Notes: a model not told the origin generated them from the sequence alone. Numbered from the stretch's first letter, positions 30,231 through 42,830 are shown. The stretch: DNA of 64,000 nt from Diphasiastrum complanatum (GCA_029204225.1 CM055098.1:8784246-8848245), one strand, 5' to 3'. A program made the numbers and translations.

Positions 30231-31675
30231 AAGGGATCTAACGAAGGTTGTGGCTGTGAAGTCAGTTTTGAATGATCATAGAGAGGAACAAGTAGCAGAA
30301 AGTCAAAAAATAATGCATCATCGTAAAAAATGCTTTGGGTTTTCATAGAAGTATTTTGACATTGTCATTGACGGAATGGATAAAAAAAAAGACACAGTTG
30401 CCTCACTTCGCACGGCTACCAAAGGATGTTCATGAAGAAATGATGATTCAAACACATTTGGTCGGTTGCTTGATATACAATGAGATTGTTCATCCCCGAG
30501 TATTTTTCACATATCCTAACGTGCATAATGATCCCAACTTAACCGTGACTATTATTCATCATGTTTTATCTTCATGGCGAGGATTGTTTTCGACTATTTT
30601 ATATGTTCAGTTCGACAACATAGCAAGAGAGAATAAGAATCAAATGGTCTTCGGTTATTTGAATATGCTTGTGGAGAAGGGCATTCTCAGAAAAGTAAAG
30701 GTTAATTTTCTATTGGTTGGACACACACATGATCATATAGATCAAATGTTCCGCACTTTCTCTAAAAATTTATCGTGGTGAGATGCATTTACACTTCCTA
30801 TAATGATATACATCATAGAGGAAGCCTACACTCCTAAGCCAGGCATATTTCATCTCAAGGAGACCATTGACTTTCAAGGAGTTTCTGAAGTCTTCAAGAA
30901 AACTATGTTTGGAAAAGTTAAATGACATTAGCTACCAGCACTGCTTTCTTACTTAAAAAATTATGGAGAATGAGGTTTTGTTAATGTATGAGAAACAATT
31001 GTCGACATCTGAACAATGGCTTCCAATAGATGGTTTAAAATTCTTGATACATGTACCAGTTGCTCAGATGAAGTCCGCAAAGCAGATGCCTATGTTACTA
31101 GCCAAAGAAGTTAAAGATGCTGAAAAACAAACAAGACCTATTGATTATCGAAAGTGCATAGAGGAAAGCATAAACTTATAATCGAGAAAGCAAAAAATAT
31201 GTGGGAGAACAGGATACTTGAAATGGTGGGATACATTTTATGAGGACCAAATGGTGATATTAAGTAATATTGAGGAGACAAATGGGAACTCCCATTTGAC
31301 TTTTTGTGGCATGTCCATCAAAGTAATACCGAAGTAGAGTAGGTACAGATAACAAATGAATGTGTTAGCGACACCAGAGAGATGTATCTTGGAGCAAGGC
31401 AGTCAACAAGTAGGAGGGATAGACTAGCCCAAATGTGGAAGGGTGACCTGCAAGATATCCAAGAGGGTACTTTGGTAGCTACACTGGCAACAAATGATGA
31501 TCTCGGTCACCACTTTTGGATTGGAAAAGTACTCCTACTTCATCGAGATGATATCACATCTAAGATTAAAGACATAACTGTGCATTGGTTTAAAACAGCT
31601 GACATTGATCCATTCAAAAAGAGATACAACCTTGAGTTGGTCCGCACAATGCGTGGTAAAGGGAAGAAGTGAAAA
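30231..31675 (+). pseudogene. DUF7869-type transposon protein, C-terminal half
   Basis: Plus-strand pieces: IKKKTQLPHFARLPKDVHEE and HLVGCLIYNEIVHPRVFFTY (30380-30510), TVTIIHHVLSSWRGLFSTIL, YVQFDNIARENKNQMVFGYL, KVKVNFLLVGHTHDHIDQMF (to 30780), then after a stop DAFTLPIMIYIIEEAYTPKP, NRWFKILDTC-type pieces, and a last clean frame 31382-31672 with RDRLAQMWKGDLQDIQEGTL, HHFWIGKVLLLHRDDIT and VHWFKTADIDPFKKRY. 'QFDN---ENKN' and 'LLVGHTH--IDQMF' are the strongest DUF7869 signatures as I know them. The Asp/His/Asp spacing suggests a nuclease- or transposase-like fold, but this is inference. It overlaps the left copy (7481-7745) by ~250 bp. Frameshifts and stops inactivate it. Confidence 0.75.
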
Positions 31676-33540
31676 ACTTCCATTCACTATGGAATCTAAG
31701 GGGATTCCATCAAGTGTTTTAAGGCATGCATAATTGGACAAAATGATCTGGTCAATCAAATATTGCCCTTGCCCTGTGAATTTCAACTTCCTCTTATGTG
31801 CCTTAGCTTGGTACAAGAGGACCTTATCCCCCTCTTTAAACTCCTTGGGCTTAATTAGACGATCATGCCAATCTTTTTGTCTACATTTGTGAACCTGTTG
31901 TGCATGGACACTAATGATACGGGTTTCAAGAGGCTTTTCAAGATGAAACAGGCGATTGGCTAAGATTTGTTTAGAATCCAATTGCAGATCATAGGCCAGG
32001 CGTAAGGATGGGAAATAAAATTCAACTGGCATAGCTGCTTCTTGGCCATAAGTCAACTGAACAGAGGTAGATCCAGTAGATTTCTTAGGGGTTGTGCGAT
32101 AAGCCCAAAGTGCGACATGTAATTTCAATTCTCAATCAGATCTACTGGCCTCCATGGTCTTAGTACGGATTTCGCATAAGATTTTATTCGTTGACTCAAC
32201 TTGGCCATTACAACACGGGTAATAAGGAGCACTTTTCCTATGGACCACTACGAAGTTGGATAGTAAGTGTTCGATCACAACATTTAAGAAATGCGTTTCC
32301 CTATCGCTAACGATCTCTAATGGGCACCCAAAACGTACTATAACCTGCTCATAAAGGAATTTAGCAGTGGATTTTGCATCTGCAAATTTAAGAGCATGAG
32401 TTTCATCCCATTTGGTGCAATAGTCGGTGGCTACTATAATGTATCGAGATTGTGTGAATCTAGCAGTCGGGCTAATTTGTCCCACATAGGCAATTCCCCA
32501 TTTGAAAAATGCTTGGTCAGACAGTATGGGATCTAATGGCATGAAATCCTTGAATTGAGATCATTTTGAGCGTTGACATAAATCGCATGCCATTACAAAT
32601 TGATGTGTATCCATAAATAAGGTTGGCCACCAGAATCCGGCCAACAATATTTTCCGCGATGTTGTGTCTGATGAAAATCATCCTCCGGCACTTCCTTCGT
32701 GGGTGAGGGAAATGATGGGGGTCGTTTCTCCCTCAATGAGACATCTACGAATAATTCCATCCGTCCCTTTTTTATACAATTGTCCAACAATGAGGGTGTA
32801 CTTGAAACAAGATAGCATCAAGAAGGTCGTCATTAACACCTTTTGTTGGTTTGTCCGTGCTAGGGATTCGTGAAAGATGATCAGCTAAAAAATGTTGCGA
32901 ACCCCTTCTAACAACAACTCGAAATTCAAGTTTCCAGAGTAACAACAACCAGCACGCTATCTGTCCAGTAGTGGTGCACGTCTTACTCAAAAGATATAAT
33001 AATGTCTGATGACTAGTGTAAAACACAAAGGATTTGCCTAAAAGATAATGGCAAAACTTTTGAACCGCATACACCATTGCAAGTGCTTCCCTCTCAGTAA
33101 TGGTATAATTTCTCTTGGCTGGGATTAGTTGTCTACTCAGGAATCAGATAGGATAATCCTTGGAATCCTCACCTGGTTGCGTCAAGTAGTGTCAATGACA
33201 TACTGAGAAGCATCTGTGTGCACGTGGAATTCCTTGGAATAATCTGGTGCTCGCAAAACAGGAGCACTTGCTAGAGCAGTTTTGAGATCTTGAAATGCAT
33301 GGCCATGCTCTTCTACCCATTTAGGATCTATGGTCAATCAGTACATCTAGCGTGCATTCCCTACAAAGTCACATACGTGACAATGATAATAGTTTGCATG
33401 ACCCATAAAGATCAGGACCTCACGGACAGTTCTAGGGATGGACATCTCTATAATGACTTTTAATTTTTCAAGATCAGTAGCGATTTCATTCCGGGATATG
33501 ATGTGTCCTAGCTCATGAATTTCTTTTGAACACATCCATC
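31676..33540 (-). mobile_element. Ty3/gypsy RT end, RNase H and integrase (copy 2)
   Basis: Minus strand from 33540: KVIIEMSIPRTVREVLIFMG (RT thumb region), then FHVHTDASQYVI (RNase H start), MVYAVQKFCHYLLGKSFVFY, GSQHFLADHLSRIP, a linker, the zinc-binding WWPTL-MDTHQFVMAC, and an integrase with KWGIAYVGQISPTARFTQSR, IVSDRETHFLN and CCNGQVESTNK. Note IDYVG has become IAYVG, so the first catalytic Asp of the DDE triad is lost. The stop shared with copy 1 lies at about 32129-32131. It ends at 31676 against the DUF7869 stop codon. Confidence 0.9.
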
Positions 33541-34085
33541 TGCAATATATTCAATTCATTTTATGTCTATTTGAATTTCCAGTCAGTAAATATTAAATAA
33601 AAGATGCACAAAGTAAATGTAAATACCTGACAATAATTGGTAGTTTGTATATGGTCTCACAAATATCTTTTGACAAGCACTCATGAATTGACAATGGATA
33701 GATGAATTGAATCATCTTTAGTCAATCATGAAACTTGAGGCTTGCAACTTTCCATCCACTATGAATGATGCCCTTTTAGAATGGGCAAAACCAGTTGGTG
33801 TTCTAATGTCATGAATAATGGAGGACACATGGTGAAGCTCCTTCTTAGTGACTGTCTAAGGAGCATGATCTTCACCATCCTTTATCCAATATTCTCTTTT
33901 GGTGTTTGAGTCTTTTAGATCGTGCCTTGCAGCAATGGTATCTTTTTCACCAATCAAGTGTTTCCATATAGATTCACCTGCATTTTTAAATATGTGCATG
34001 GGATCAAGTAGGTGATTAATCAAAAGAGTTTTCCAATATTTTAGAGATAAAAACCACCAATTCTATCTCATTGCATTCTTGTTGA
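33541..34085 (-). pseudogene. CACTA TNP2-like transposase fragment (third copy)
   Basis: Minus strand from about 34020: LLINHLLDPMHIFKNAGESI, WKHLIGEKDTIAARHDLKDS, NTKREYWIKDGEDHAP, then TVTKKELHHVSSIIHDIRTP, GKLQASSFMID and QFMSACQKIF. The order matches the centre of TNP2-like transposases ('DVMHVEKNV', 'GEKDT--AR-DL', 'KLQGLK-HD'). Two or more stops. It corresponds to a part of the family that lies just after the PYW-region of the 24-25 kb copy. Confidence 0.8.
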
Positions 34086-34859
34086 ATGTTAATTGACTCT
34101 CACTCTTCTTCCACAAGTATCATGAACGAAAAAATGTATGGCTGTCTTTGACACCTAATCGTTTAGCATTTTTTTATATTAGAATATCAGTATCAAAGAA
34201 TTGCATGGCTGTCTCAGACACCTAATCATTTTTTAAATCTCTCTCTATGGTTGTCTAGGACACCTACACTGATACTCATTCTCAACACATATCAAAACTA
34301 CAATATTACTTCGGTCTCTAAGTAATCCAAAATTCATTATCATGTTTCACCATGTTTTTCCTTCTGTTGGTGATGGGACAACGACCTTCATTTCCCCTAT
34401 GGCCTGTTCATTCATTCTAAATCAACACCAACAAAACATTCACCTGAGCCAGAAACCCTAAAAGTAATACTGGCAAGTTAGGCATGTCAGATCAAAAATT
34501 GGCCAGATCTAGTCGAAAGCCCCCATAACTTCAAATAGAAGGTGGCTACAAAAACTGGACCAGTTGCAGTTCAATTCGGATGTCATTAGCCTAAAAACGC
34601 CCTTCGTGTCGGAAGGAATGGGCACAATGAATTGACTACATTTTTACATTCCTAAAAAGTGGTCCAGTATCGCCGAACAGAGTTCATTTTTCCCGCCGTC
34701 TATTCCATATGGTACTGCACGTCAAGACAATCATGCAGCACCAAACCAGGCTTCAAACGGTTCAGTACTCACAAAGAAATGTGCATATTTGGTTGAACTA
34801 TATCGGTCAATAAGCATGTTCCAAACTTGCATGTTATGTATTAAATTCTAGCTAGCTTG
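34086..34859. other. Non-coding stretch with three short direct repeats
   Basis: ATGGCTGTCTTTGACACCTA occurs at about 34138 and, with changes, at about 34204 and 34247. No ORF or element end is recognised in the rest. Confidence 0.5.
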
Positions 34860-36320
34860 AGTTATAAAAATGAGAGGTGATGTATCTACCATCCTAAACT
34901 CAAGATTCTTCCATTTGATCACTCTCAACTAATAAGGGCCATACTTGAGCCATCTCAATTAAGATACATCAAATTTAAGCTATCTTGTTTGATAAGGGTT
35001 GGTTCCATCAATAAGGGATGAAAATCAAGTTATTAAAATGCACTAAACTCAATAATGGTTTGATTTCGATTACTTGATTAGGACAAGCTCAACTAGTAAG
35101 GGCCATACTTGAGCCATCTCAATTAACAAACATCAAATTTAAGCTATCTTGTTTGATAAGGGTTGGTTCCATCAATAACGGATGAAAATCAAGTAATTTG
35201 AATGCACTAACCTCAATAATGTATTGATTTTGATCACTCAATTAGCCATGTTGAGTGATGAAGACCAAACATTGAGCTTTCTCATGCGTAGGAATCAAAT
35301 TCAAGTGACCTCAAGTAAAGGAAATGCCATCTCGAGTGTAGGGGCAAATCCATTAATAAGGCCAAACCGAACTCAAGTGATCTGAGTGTGGTAATCTTAA
35401 TATTGATCAAGTTTGAACACTCAATGAACTATGTCGAGTGATTAGGACCAAAATCACATGTTAGGCATCAAGTTAGAGCTAGCTTGAGTGATAAGCATCA
35501 AATTTGAGATATTAAAAAATCTTAAGCTTGAGATTCCATGAATTCGATCACTTTAGGGGAAACTTCTAATGATGAAGGCCAAATTTGAGCTATCTTGATT
35601 GATACACATCAAATTTGAACTATCTCTAGTGACAGGGTCTAATTCCATCCACAAGGAAGCAAACTCAAGCAATCTTAGAATTGTCCTAAACTTAAAATTA
35701 ATCGAGTTTAATTTCTTCATGAATTAAGTCACAAAAACTAAACTAGATAGTTAGAAATCAAATTTAAATTATTCCTAGTGATAGGCATCAAATTTGAGCT
35801 ACGTGATTTTTGTAAGCTTGAGAATTCTTGAATTGAATCACTCTGTCAAGAACCTCAACCTTATAATAGCCAAAATTGAGCTATCTCGATTGGTGGAGAT
35901 TAAATTTGGCCTATCTCTTGAGTATGGGCCAATTCCATTGATAAGGAGTCGAACTCAAGCAATCAAAATATACCAAGCATAATATTGATCAATTTTGATC
36001 ACTCAATGAGCCACCTTGTCAAATAATAAGGACCAAAATTGCATGTCAAACCTATTTCTGGTAATAGACATCAAATTTGAGCTATCAGAATGTCCTAGAC
36101 TCAAGATTCCTCTAATTTAAGCACTCAATGAGAAATCTCAAGTGATAAGAGAGAAATTGAATTATCTCAAACGATAGACATCAAATTTGATAGGGGGGTG
36201 AGTTCCATAAAAAAATGGATTGAACTCAAGTTTTTGATGTGCTAAAATAAACATTTGATTTGATCACTCAATCGGCAACCTCAAGTCATGATAAGCACCA
36301 AACTAGAGATATTTGGTTCC
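34860..36320. repeat. Degenerate satellite, period near 160 bp
   Basis: Two close units are offset by 164 bp (AATAAGGGCC at 34931 and AGTAAGGGCC at 35095), each continuing ATACTTGAGCCATCTCAATT, CATCAAATTTAAGCTATCTT, GTTGGTTCCATCAATAA and AAAATCAAGT. More diverged units recur near 35565, 35865 and 36135, with the phrases CATCAAATTTGAGCTAT and TTTGATCACTCAATGAG repeated. The unit length is near that of a nucleosome. No coding potential. Confidence 0.8.
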
Positions 36321-37009
36321 AAATCTTATTAGCACTGGCTTTGCAAATTGTATAGATTGTTTAAGGTTTTTCAAGGGGGTGGTTTCACATGGAGTGGGTC
36401 CAAAAGCCCAAATCCTTTAGTACGATGGTAAATTTTTTACCATAGATTTTTTTCCACATTTAAATATTGTTGAAAAAAAAAACTCAAATGAATAAAAATC
36501 AGCCCTACCATTTATTTTTGGCTAATTTGAGAAAAAGACACTATATTACAAGCTAGAAGTTTTTTTCAGAAGGTCATAAAAATCATTTTTTATGAGCACT
36601 AATGGGGGTGCAAAGATCTAATGTTATTTCCTATAAATCATAGACAAGTACAATTTTTCACAGTACTAGTCCATTCCAAGAAGCAAAAAATATACATCAA
36701 ATGTTCTGCGAATATAGCAAGGAATTGACTAGTATGAACTACTTGTCGTCATAGACATCCACAGCCTCCAAAAAAACACTTTCGTCGAGGCCTCTGAACA
36801 ATGGCACCTGGGGCCTTGTCATGCATCGCCTCCATCACTCTGGCCATTGATTCAACATAGCATGGCAAATCACTAAGTCATTCAAATGTCATATAAACCA
36901 AAATGTTAACAAATCCAATTTCTAATAGCCAAATGGCCTCTGAGTTGGTTGCATAAACTATTGTGTATGGGTTGAACTTTGAAGACTGACCCATGTAAGT
37001 TGACTCCTA
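36321..37009. other. No recognised feature
   Basis: AT-rich sequence with no ORF of note, no repeat shared with other parts of the window that I could find, and no element ends. Confidence 0.5.
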
Positions 37010-37664
37010 AAACTGTTTCTCGCATGAGAAACACCCTGTCTATAATAAGTTCCCAACCTCCGAAGTCACTGCCCAAAGAACTATGTGAGGGCTTGCAGAA
37101 GGGAACACGTCATTGCCATACCAGCATCAGAACCACCGAATGGAATTGGTCAAAGCATGGCAAAAAGTCAACTGCAATTTTTGCCCTAGAAGAGCCCATG
37201 TTTGGGCCCACGGGACTCCTGGCCCCGGATTGAAGTAGCAGACATACTCAATGGGCATCCATGAGTCATGCCAAGGTGCCACACGTCCCACTCCGTCATG
37301 TTATCAGAAGGATGGGCCCAAAAACCCTATTTGTGGTCCTTGTCAGTCCCTTAATTTTTGCATGAGAAACACCCTGTCCATAATAAGTTTTCGACCTCCG
37401 ATTGATGAGCTATTTGTCACTACCCGAAGAACTATGCAGGGCTTGCAGAAGGCACACATCATCGCCAGACCAGCATCAGAACCACCAAATGGAATGGGTC
37501 AAAGTAGGGCAAAAAGTCAAGTCTGATTTTTTCCCTAAAAGAGCCCCTATTTGGGCCCACGGGATTCTTGGCCCCGGATTGAAGTAGCAGACACACTCAA
37601 TGGGCATCCACGAGTCATGCTGAGGTGCCACACATCCCACCACGTCATGTTATCAAAAGGATGG
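37010..37664. repeat. Two-unit direct tandem duplication (period ~349 bp)
   Basis: Unit 1 about 37010-37320 and unit 2 about 37350-37664 share GCATGAGAAACACCCTGTC, AGGGCTTGCAGAAGG, ACCAGCATCAGAACCACC, GGCCCCGGATTGAAGTAGCA and GTCATGTTATCA-AAGGATGG. TGAAGTAGCAG at 37231 and 37580 gives the 349-bp offset. ORFs across the units exist in both but differ in frame, so coding is not supported. Unit 2 stops at 37664, where a copia LTR begins. Confidence 0.88.
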
Positions 37665-38144
37665 TGTTATGTCCATGTCCTATACAAGGGAAATGGAATT
37701 ATTCCTAACGTGGATAGCCGGTCACTCCAGTTGTATGTGGTTATTAGTTATGCTACATCATTCCGGACGTGGTCGTATGAAATAATTAATAATCATATGA
37801 GGGCCCAAACCTATAATTGGACATACGAGCACATGCATGGTAAAAATTGCTTTAATGCAAGAATAGGAGATCAATAGCTCAATTTAGATTGCATGGGGAT
37901 CCTAAAGAGAATATTCTCTCTCTCTTGAGGAGAATAAGTCTAGTGGAAACTCGCCCATCCTCCTATTGTGAATTGTGATTCTTGAGCTAGTTCTTCCTCT
38001 CCTCTCTTGTGTTCTTATTGGGGGTGGATTGGTTAGGGTATTGACTAGCCTCTCCATATTGGTTGGGGGATTCATGCTCCACAAGTGTCCTTTTGGTTTG
38101 CATGTGATTGGAATCTTGTAGATCTTCACTTGGTGGTCCTTACA
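37665..38144 (+). mobile_element. Copia 5' LTR (480 bp)
   Basis: Starts TGTTATGTCC and ends GGTCCTTACA (TG...CA), one base before a primer-binding site. The left border is fixed independently: unit 1 of the tandem duplication runs on unbroken (AAGGATGGGCCC) where unit 2 is cut by the LTR (AAGGATGG|TGTTATG). A CT-rich segment and TATA-poor interior; no 3' LTR is found in the window. Confidence 0.85.
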
Positions 38145-38145
38145 G

Positions 38146-38157
38146 TGGTATCAGAGC
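38146..38157 (+). other. Copia primer-binding site
   Basis: TGGTATCAGAGC, complementary to the 3' end of initiator Met tRNA, one base after the LTR end at 38144. The following 38158-38740 is untranslated leader-like sequence without a recognisable gag. Confidence 0.92.
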
Positions 38158-38740
38158 TTGGATCACATCTACCAGGAGGTGGAGCTTGAGGATCTTGTAT
38201 TTTGTAGTTCTTTTGGTGTAGCTCTTTGCTTCTTCTTCCAGGTGTTGGAATTCAATTTCAAGTAGGGGATTCTCAGATCCTTGGTGTACTTTCAGCCTAA
38301 TGATCATAATTGTGGATTTGCTCCATGATTTTTGATGGAAATCATAGGATTTTTGATGAATTTAGTGAATTTTTCACCTAGAATTGATGGTTTTTGCAAG
38401 GAATTGATTATAGGATCTGGTGGAGTACATTTTCCAAATTGTACTTACTGTTTTACAGTCATTAATTACAGAATTTAATGATTGCATGTTGTTTGAAATG
38501 TCAAAGGGTTGATTAGAAAGTGATTTTGGACCAAAAATTGGGGTTTTTGGACCATAAATGGGCTATGAAAACCATGTTTCACTTGAATCAGAACTTTTAG
38601 TGCTTGAATGCAATGGAATTACAGGGATTTGGATTTTATTGCACGAATTTGTGGATTTTCCCCACAAATTTTGGTCAAAATTGGTCAGAAAACAAGGTTT
38701 TTTGATGATTTTTGGACTAATTTTGTAATGAAGCTGTCCC

Positions 38741-40880
38741 TAAGCTGTCTGCTTCAAGAAGAAGAACCAATCTAAGCAAGCTAGCCTTACTAATGAGGAT
38801 GAGTGTGAGGGTGTTGAGAGTGAAAGAGAAGATTCTTTAATGATGTCTAGTTTCTCATCTTTTCCTTTCAAGAATGAAGAAATCTAGTGGATAGATAGTG
38901 GGGCTAGTTCCCATATGTCTAGTTCTAGAAACTCTTTCACAAGTCTCATGCCATATCTAGGTGCAAAAAGATCAATCTATACTGCTAATGATGTAGAGTG
39001 TAGAATTGAAGGAATAGGTAGTATTCCACTACATGCATCATCATCAAAATCTTGGGGAGAAGCAGTTGCATGTGCAAATTATCTTTGTAATAGGTTTCCT
39101 AATCTTGCAATAGAAGGAAGAACACCATTTGAGATGTTGTATAAGAAAAAGTCTAAGGTAGATCATCTTAGGATCTTTGACTGTGTATGTTTTGTGCACG
39201 TACCTTTAGAGACTAGGAAGAAGGATGATGCTAGTGCTGTTAAAGGAATTTCTGTAGGATATGCATCTATTAAAAAAGCATACAAAGTATATCTTCCCTC
39301 TCCTGACAAGAATGTTGTTAGTAGAGATGTGATCTTTCATGAAGATCAGAAGTTTAACTTGGGTGAAGCACAAATCAAGGAGTCTCATGCAAGATATACA
39401 ATCATCAATCTTGATGCTGCTCAAGAAGTGGTGAGGTCAAGGCTTGAGGAGGAGCAACTTCAAGCACCCACACCAAGAAGATCTATAAGAGAAAGATCTG
39501 AGCCAAGAAGGCTCACATATGATGAGGAAGGAAGGCAAGTGGAAGGTGAAACTTCATATCATTCTCTCTTCATATCAGATGAAGAGCCTAAAGATGTCCA
39601 AGAGGCACTTCAATCCAAGATATGGGTTGAAGCAATGACCCAAGAGTTTGAAACCTTGATGTTTTTACAATACATGGGAGCTTGTGGAGCCACCAAACAA
39701 CATGCATGTGATTGGATGTAAGTGGGTTTTCAGAATCAAGTATAATTATGATGGATCTATCAATAAATATAAAGCAAGACTTTGTGCCAAAGGCTACTCT
39801 CAAATCAAAGGTCTTGACTATGAAGACACCTTTTCACCCGTTGCAAAAATGGTAACAATCAGAATACTCATATCTCTTGCATGATTTTACAATTGGAGAA
39901 TGTTTCAACTTGATGTTTCTAATGCCTTTCTCAATGGTTACCTTGAGGATGAGATTTACATGGAGCAACCTTCTGGTTTTGTGAAAGAAGGTGAAGAATC
40001 AAAAGTTTGTCTTTTGTTCAAAAGTCTCTATGGACTAAAACAAGCACCAAGGTCTTGGTATGCAAGGCTCAACTCCTATCTCATATCACTCGGATTTTGT
40101 CTTAGTGAATATGACTCCTCTCTGTATTATAAGTTTGTAAATAAATTTGTAATTATTCTTCTCATCTATGTAGATGATATCATTCTTTGTGGAAATAATG
40201 AGAAGCTAGTTGAAGAAACTAAGCATGCACTTGGTAGTGAGTTTAAGATGTAGGACTTAGGAGTTCTTCACTATATTTTAGGCCTTTAGATTGATTTTTG
40301 GAAAGGTCATGCCTTTATAAGTCAAACTAGATATGCACTTTCCATGCTCAAAAAATTCCAAATGGAAAACTGTAAAGGCATAGATACACCAATGGAGCAC
40401 ATTGTAAAAGTTCCTATGAAAGATGATGAAAAATCCTTTGTGGACATCACTCTTTATAGGAGTTTTATTGGCTCACTTATATGGTTAATAGTGACTAGGC
40501 TTGATCTAAGCTTTAGTGTGCATAAGCTAAGTCAACACATGTAGGATCCAAAGATATATCACTGGAAGTTGGCTAAAAGAATCTTGAGGTATATATCTTC
40601 TACCTTAGACTATGGATTAATCTACAAAGGAAAAGATCTGACTTTGGTTGCTTTTTTAAATTCAGATTTTGCAGGAGACAGGTTGGATAGAAAATCCACA
40701 AGTGCTTACACAATTTTTCTTGGAGGGAATTTAGTTTCTTGGCTATCAAAGAAGCAAGCAACTATATCCTTATCATCCTGTGAAGCTGAGTACAAATCTC
40801 TTATAACCACAACAAAGGAGGTTTTATGGATCAAAAGGCTACTCTTGGAGCTACTTGATGATAGATTGATGGAGGCATAA
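38741..40880 (+). pseudogene. Copia pol lacking gag and the integrase core
   Basis: Protease WIDSGASSHMSSSRNSF (38890-38940, active-site DSGAS) runs through YTANDVECRIEGIGSIPLHA and then jumps to the integrase C-terminal side (SWGEAVACANYLCNRFPNLA, GRTPFEMLYKKKSKVDHLRI), so the gag-pre-integrase and DDE core are deleted in frame. RT: WVEAMTQEFETL, then [60 protein letters not shown] and LLIYVDDIILCGNNEKLVEE (intact YVDD). Then GSLIWLIVTRLDLSFSVHKL and RNase H (FLNSDFAGDRLDRKSTSAYT, SLSSCEAEYKSL). Single stops or frameshifts fall near 38883, 39675, 39882, 40250, 40288 and 40542. It ends near 40880 inside RNase H. Confidence 0.9.
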
Positions 40881-42640
40881 ATGCAATTTGCATCAGCATT
40901 GTCGATGATGGTGGTCTCGTATTCAATATCTTAGGAGTGCCAGAGATGCCGATATTTGTTAGAAGGTGGTACATCATGCTATATTGCGAGGGGTGGATAA
41001 ATTCGGCATCACTTTGATGGGATTTCAGGTGAATTTTACATCAAATGATTTTATGTGAGTGTCGTTGTTTCTTTCTCGCTATCGATTCATGTGTTCCAAT
41101 CTATATACCATTTTTCCATAGGTACATATGCTTGTTGTTTATCTCAAATGCCACATCGATTTAGCTCCTTCAATTTGTATGAGTGATTGCGACTCGATCA
41201 ACCCTTCCCTTTTCCACAGTGTGACTGACCATTGGATACATTACTATCCTCTAGTAGAGAGATTGAAGGATAGTAGTGCTACTAAACCATTGCATGGAGG
41301 GGTCGAGAAGAAGATGAGCAAAATGAAACATGGGATTTTGATGAGTTTCAAAGTTGGCACGTCAAATGTATAATGCATTATTCACTTGTTTTGATCTCAC
41401 TGTTGTGCTTGAGTATGCTATCATAATGTTAGTCATTTGTCATCCTATGCAAAAGCAGCGGCCAGAGCCATGGAACTTCGTGATGCTACACCAACATCAA
41501 AAAAATGCAGACAACCTTCACCAAGTATATATGTTGACGATGAGTGCGAGGAGTAGTGTTAATTCACTTTATTTTCTCACGTGAATTTCATCTCGTATTC
41601 CATAAATGCCAAAACACTACTTGAACTCGCATATCGTACATTTGCATCCGGGTTGAGGACCAATTTTATGGTTTTGGAACGGACAAGTGTTTGCTTTGGT
41701 CTTGATTTAGAAGAAAATCACAATGTTAAAGGCTCATGTAGTTATGGTTCTCATTTTGGTTATTGGTATTCCAATATGCCTTGTCATCCTTTACATTGGG
41801 AAAGGATTTGAGTGATATTTTCAGATTTTTTAATTGCGGTTGGGAAAAGACTTTATAGAGACTGTTACCCCAAGTAAAAAAACACAGGCACACTTTCAAC
41901 ATAAATATGTGAACTATGTGCATAATATGACGTGAGTCCTAGCATACATAGTTGATTGTGGCATGGTTTTCGATTCCATCGAAGGCCTTAGAAGCATTGT
42001 CAGACATAGGGATACTAGAAGTGGAGATGATTTAAGGTGTGTCAAAAAACGGATTGAGAACAACTATCAGTCAACGTTTTGTGAGTTTTCGTTTATTGTT
42101 GGTCTTGCCAAGCAATGATATTGATAAACGAAAACTCGCAATGTATTTACTTGCAAAAAATCCTTTAGAAATTGTAAGCAAGTTTCTTTCCAATAATCAT
42201 AAGCATATTCTTTCCATGCTTGCAAAAATGACCAAGTCACACCTTTTATGAGATGAACTCCATTCAGATTTTTGTAGTTGCAAATGTATATAATTTTATA
42301 ACGTGTACTAACATGAATCATTGTACGATAGAATTGGTTATGGTTCATGTTTTCTTCTTTTGATTAGTTGATAAACACACTTCATTTTCTCTTTTTTGGT
42401 GTGCACTATATTACAATAGAGCCATACTCTTTTCCTAGATCAAATGCTACAACAAAAATTTGCAATGGTTGAGTTGTCACCAATGTTTGCAATGGGTATC
42501 CAACAGTCCCAATAAATCAAGACACTTTGCATCTTACAATACAATTGAATATTGTGCCAAATTCACAAGGACATTAGCAATAGAGACTAGAGCTTATGAA
42601 CCAAGTCACTTGTGAATTAGTTTGAAGGATTTAAGCTTAG
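40881..42640. other. Unclassified sequence, no supported gene
   Basis: Short ORFs in all frames (the longest under 95 codons) without a recognisable domain. Some stretches look exon-like, such as sequence before a GTGAATTT donor near 41030 and after an acceptor (TTTTTCCATAG) near 41120, which could be decayed exons of a DNA transposon. Nothing firm can be assigned. Confidence 0.35.
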
Positions 42641-42649
42641 AAGGGAGAC

Positions 42650-42830
42650 AAACAATGAGTAATTGTGTTCCCGATTTAGAGGATTTTAGGTGTCGAGTAT
42701 TGTATGAATGTCATGACGGCCCTAGTGCGAGACACCCAGGAATACAAAAGACCTATGAGCTTCTTCGTAGGCAATTCTTCTAGCTTAGTATGAAAAGGGA
42801 CATCCATTTGTTTGTACAAGTTGAGGATAA
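42650..42830 (+). mobile_element. Ty3/gypsy integrase zinc-finger remnant
   Basis: Plus-strand frame reads FRCRVLYECHDGPSARHPGI, then QKTYELLRRQFF*LSMKRDI and HLFV. This is the H2C2 zinc-binding start of gypsy integrase (compare [20 protein letters not shown] at about 48790). The first Cys pair is missing from the C-terminal side, and a stop replaces the usual Trp. Confidence 0.85.
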
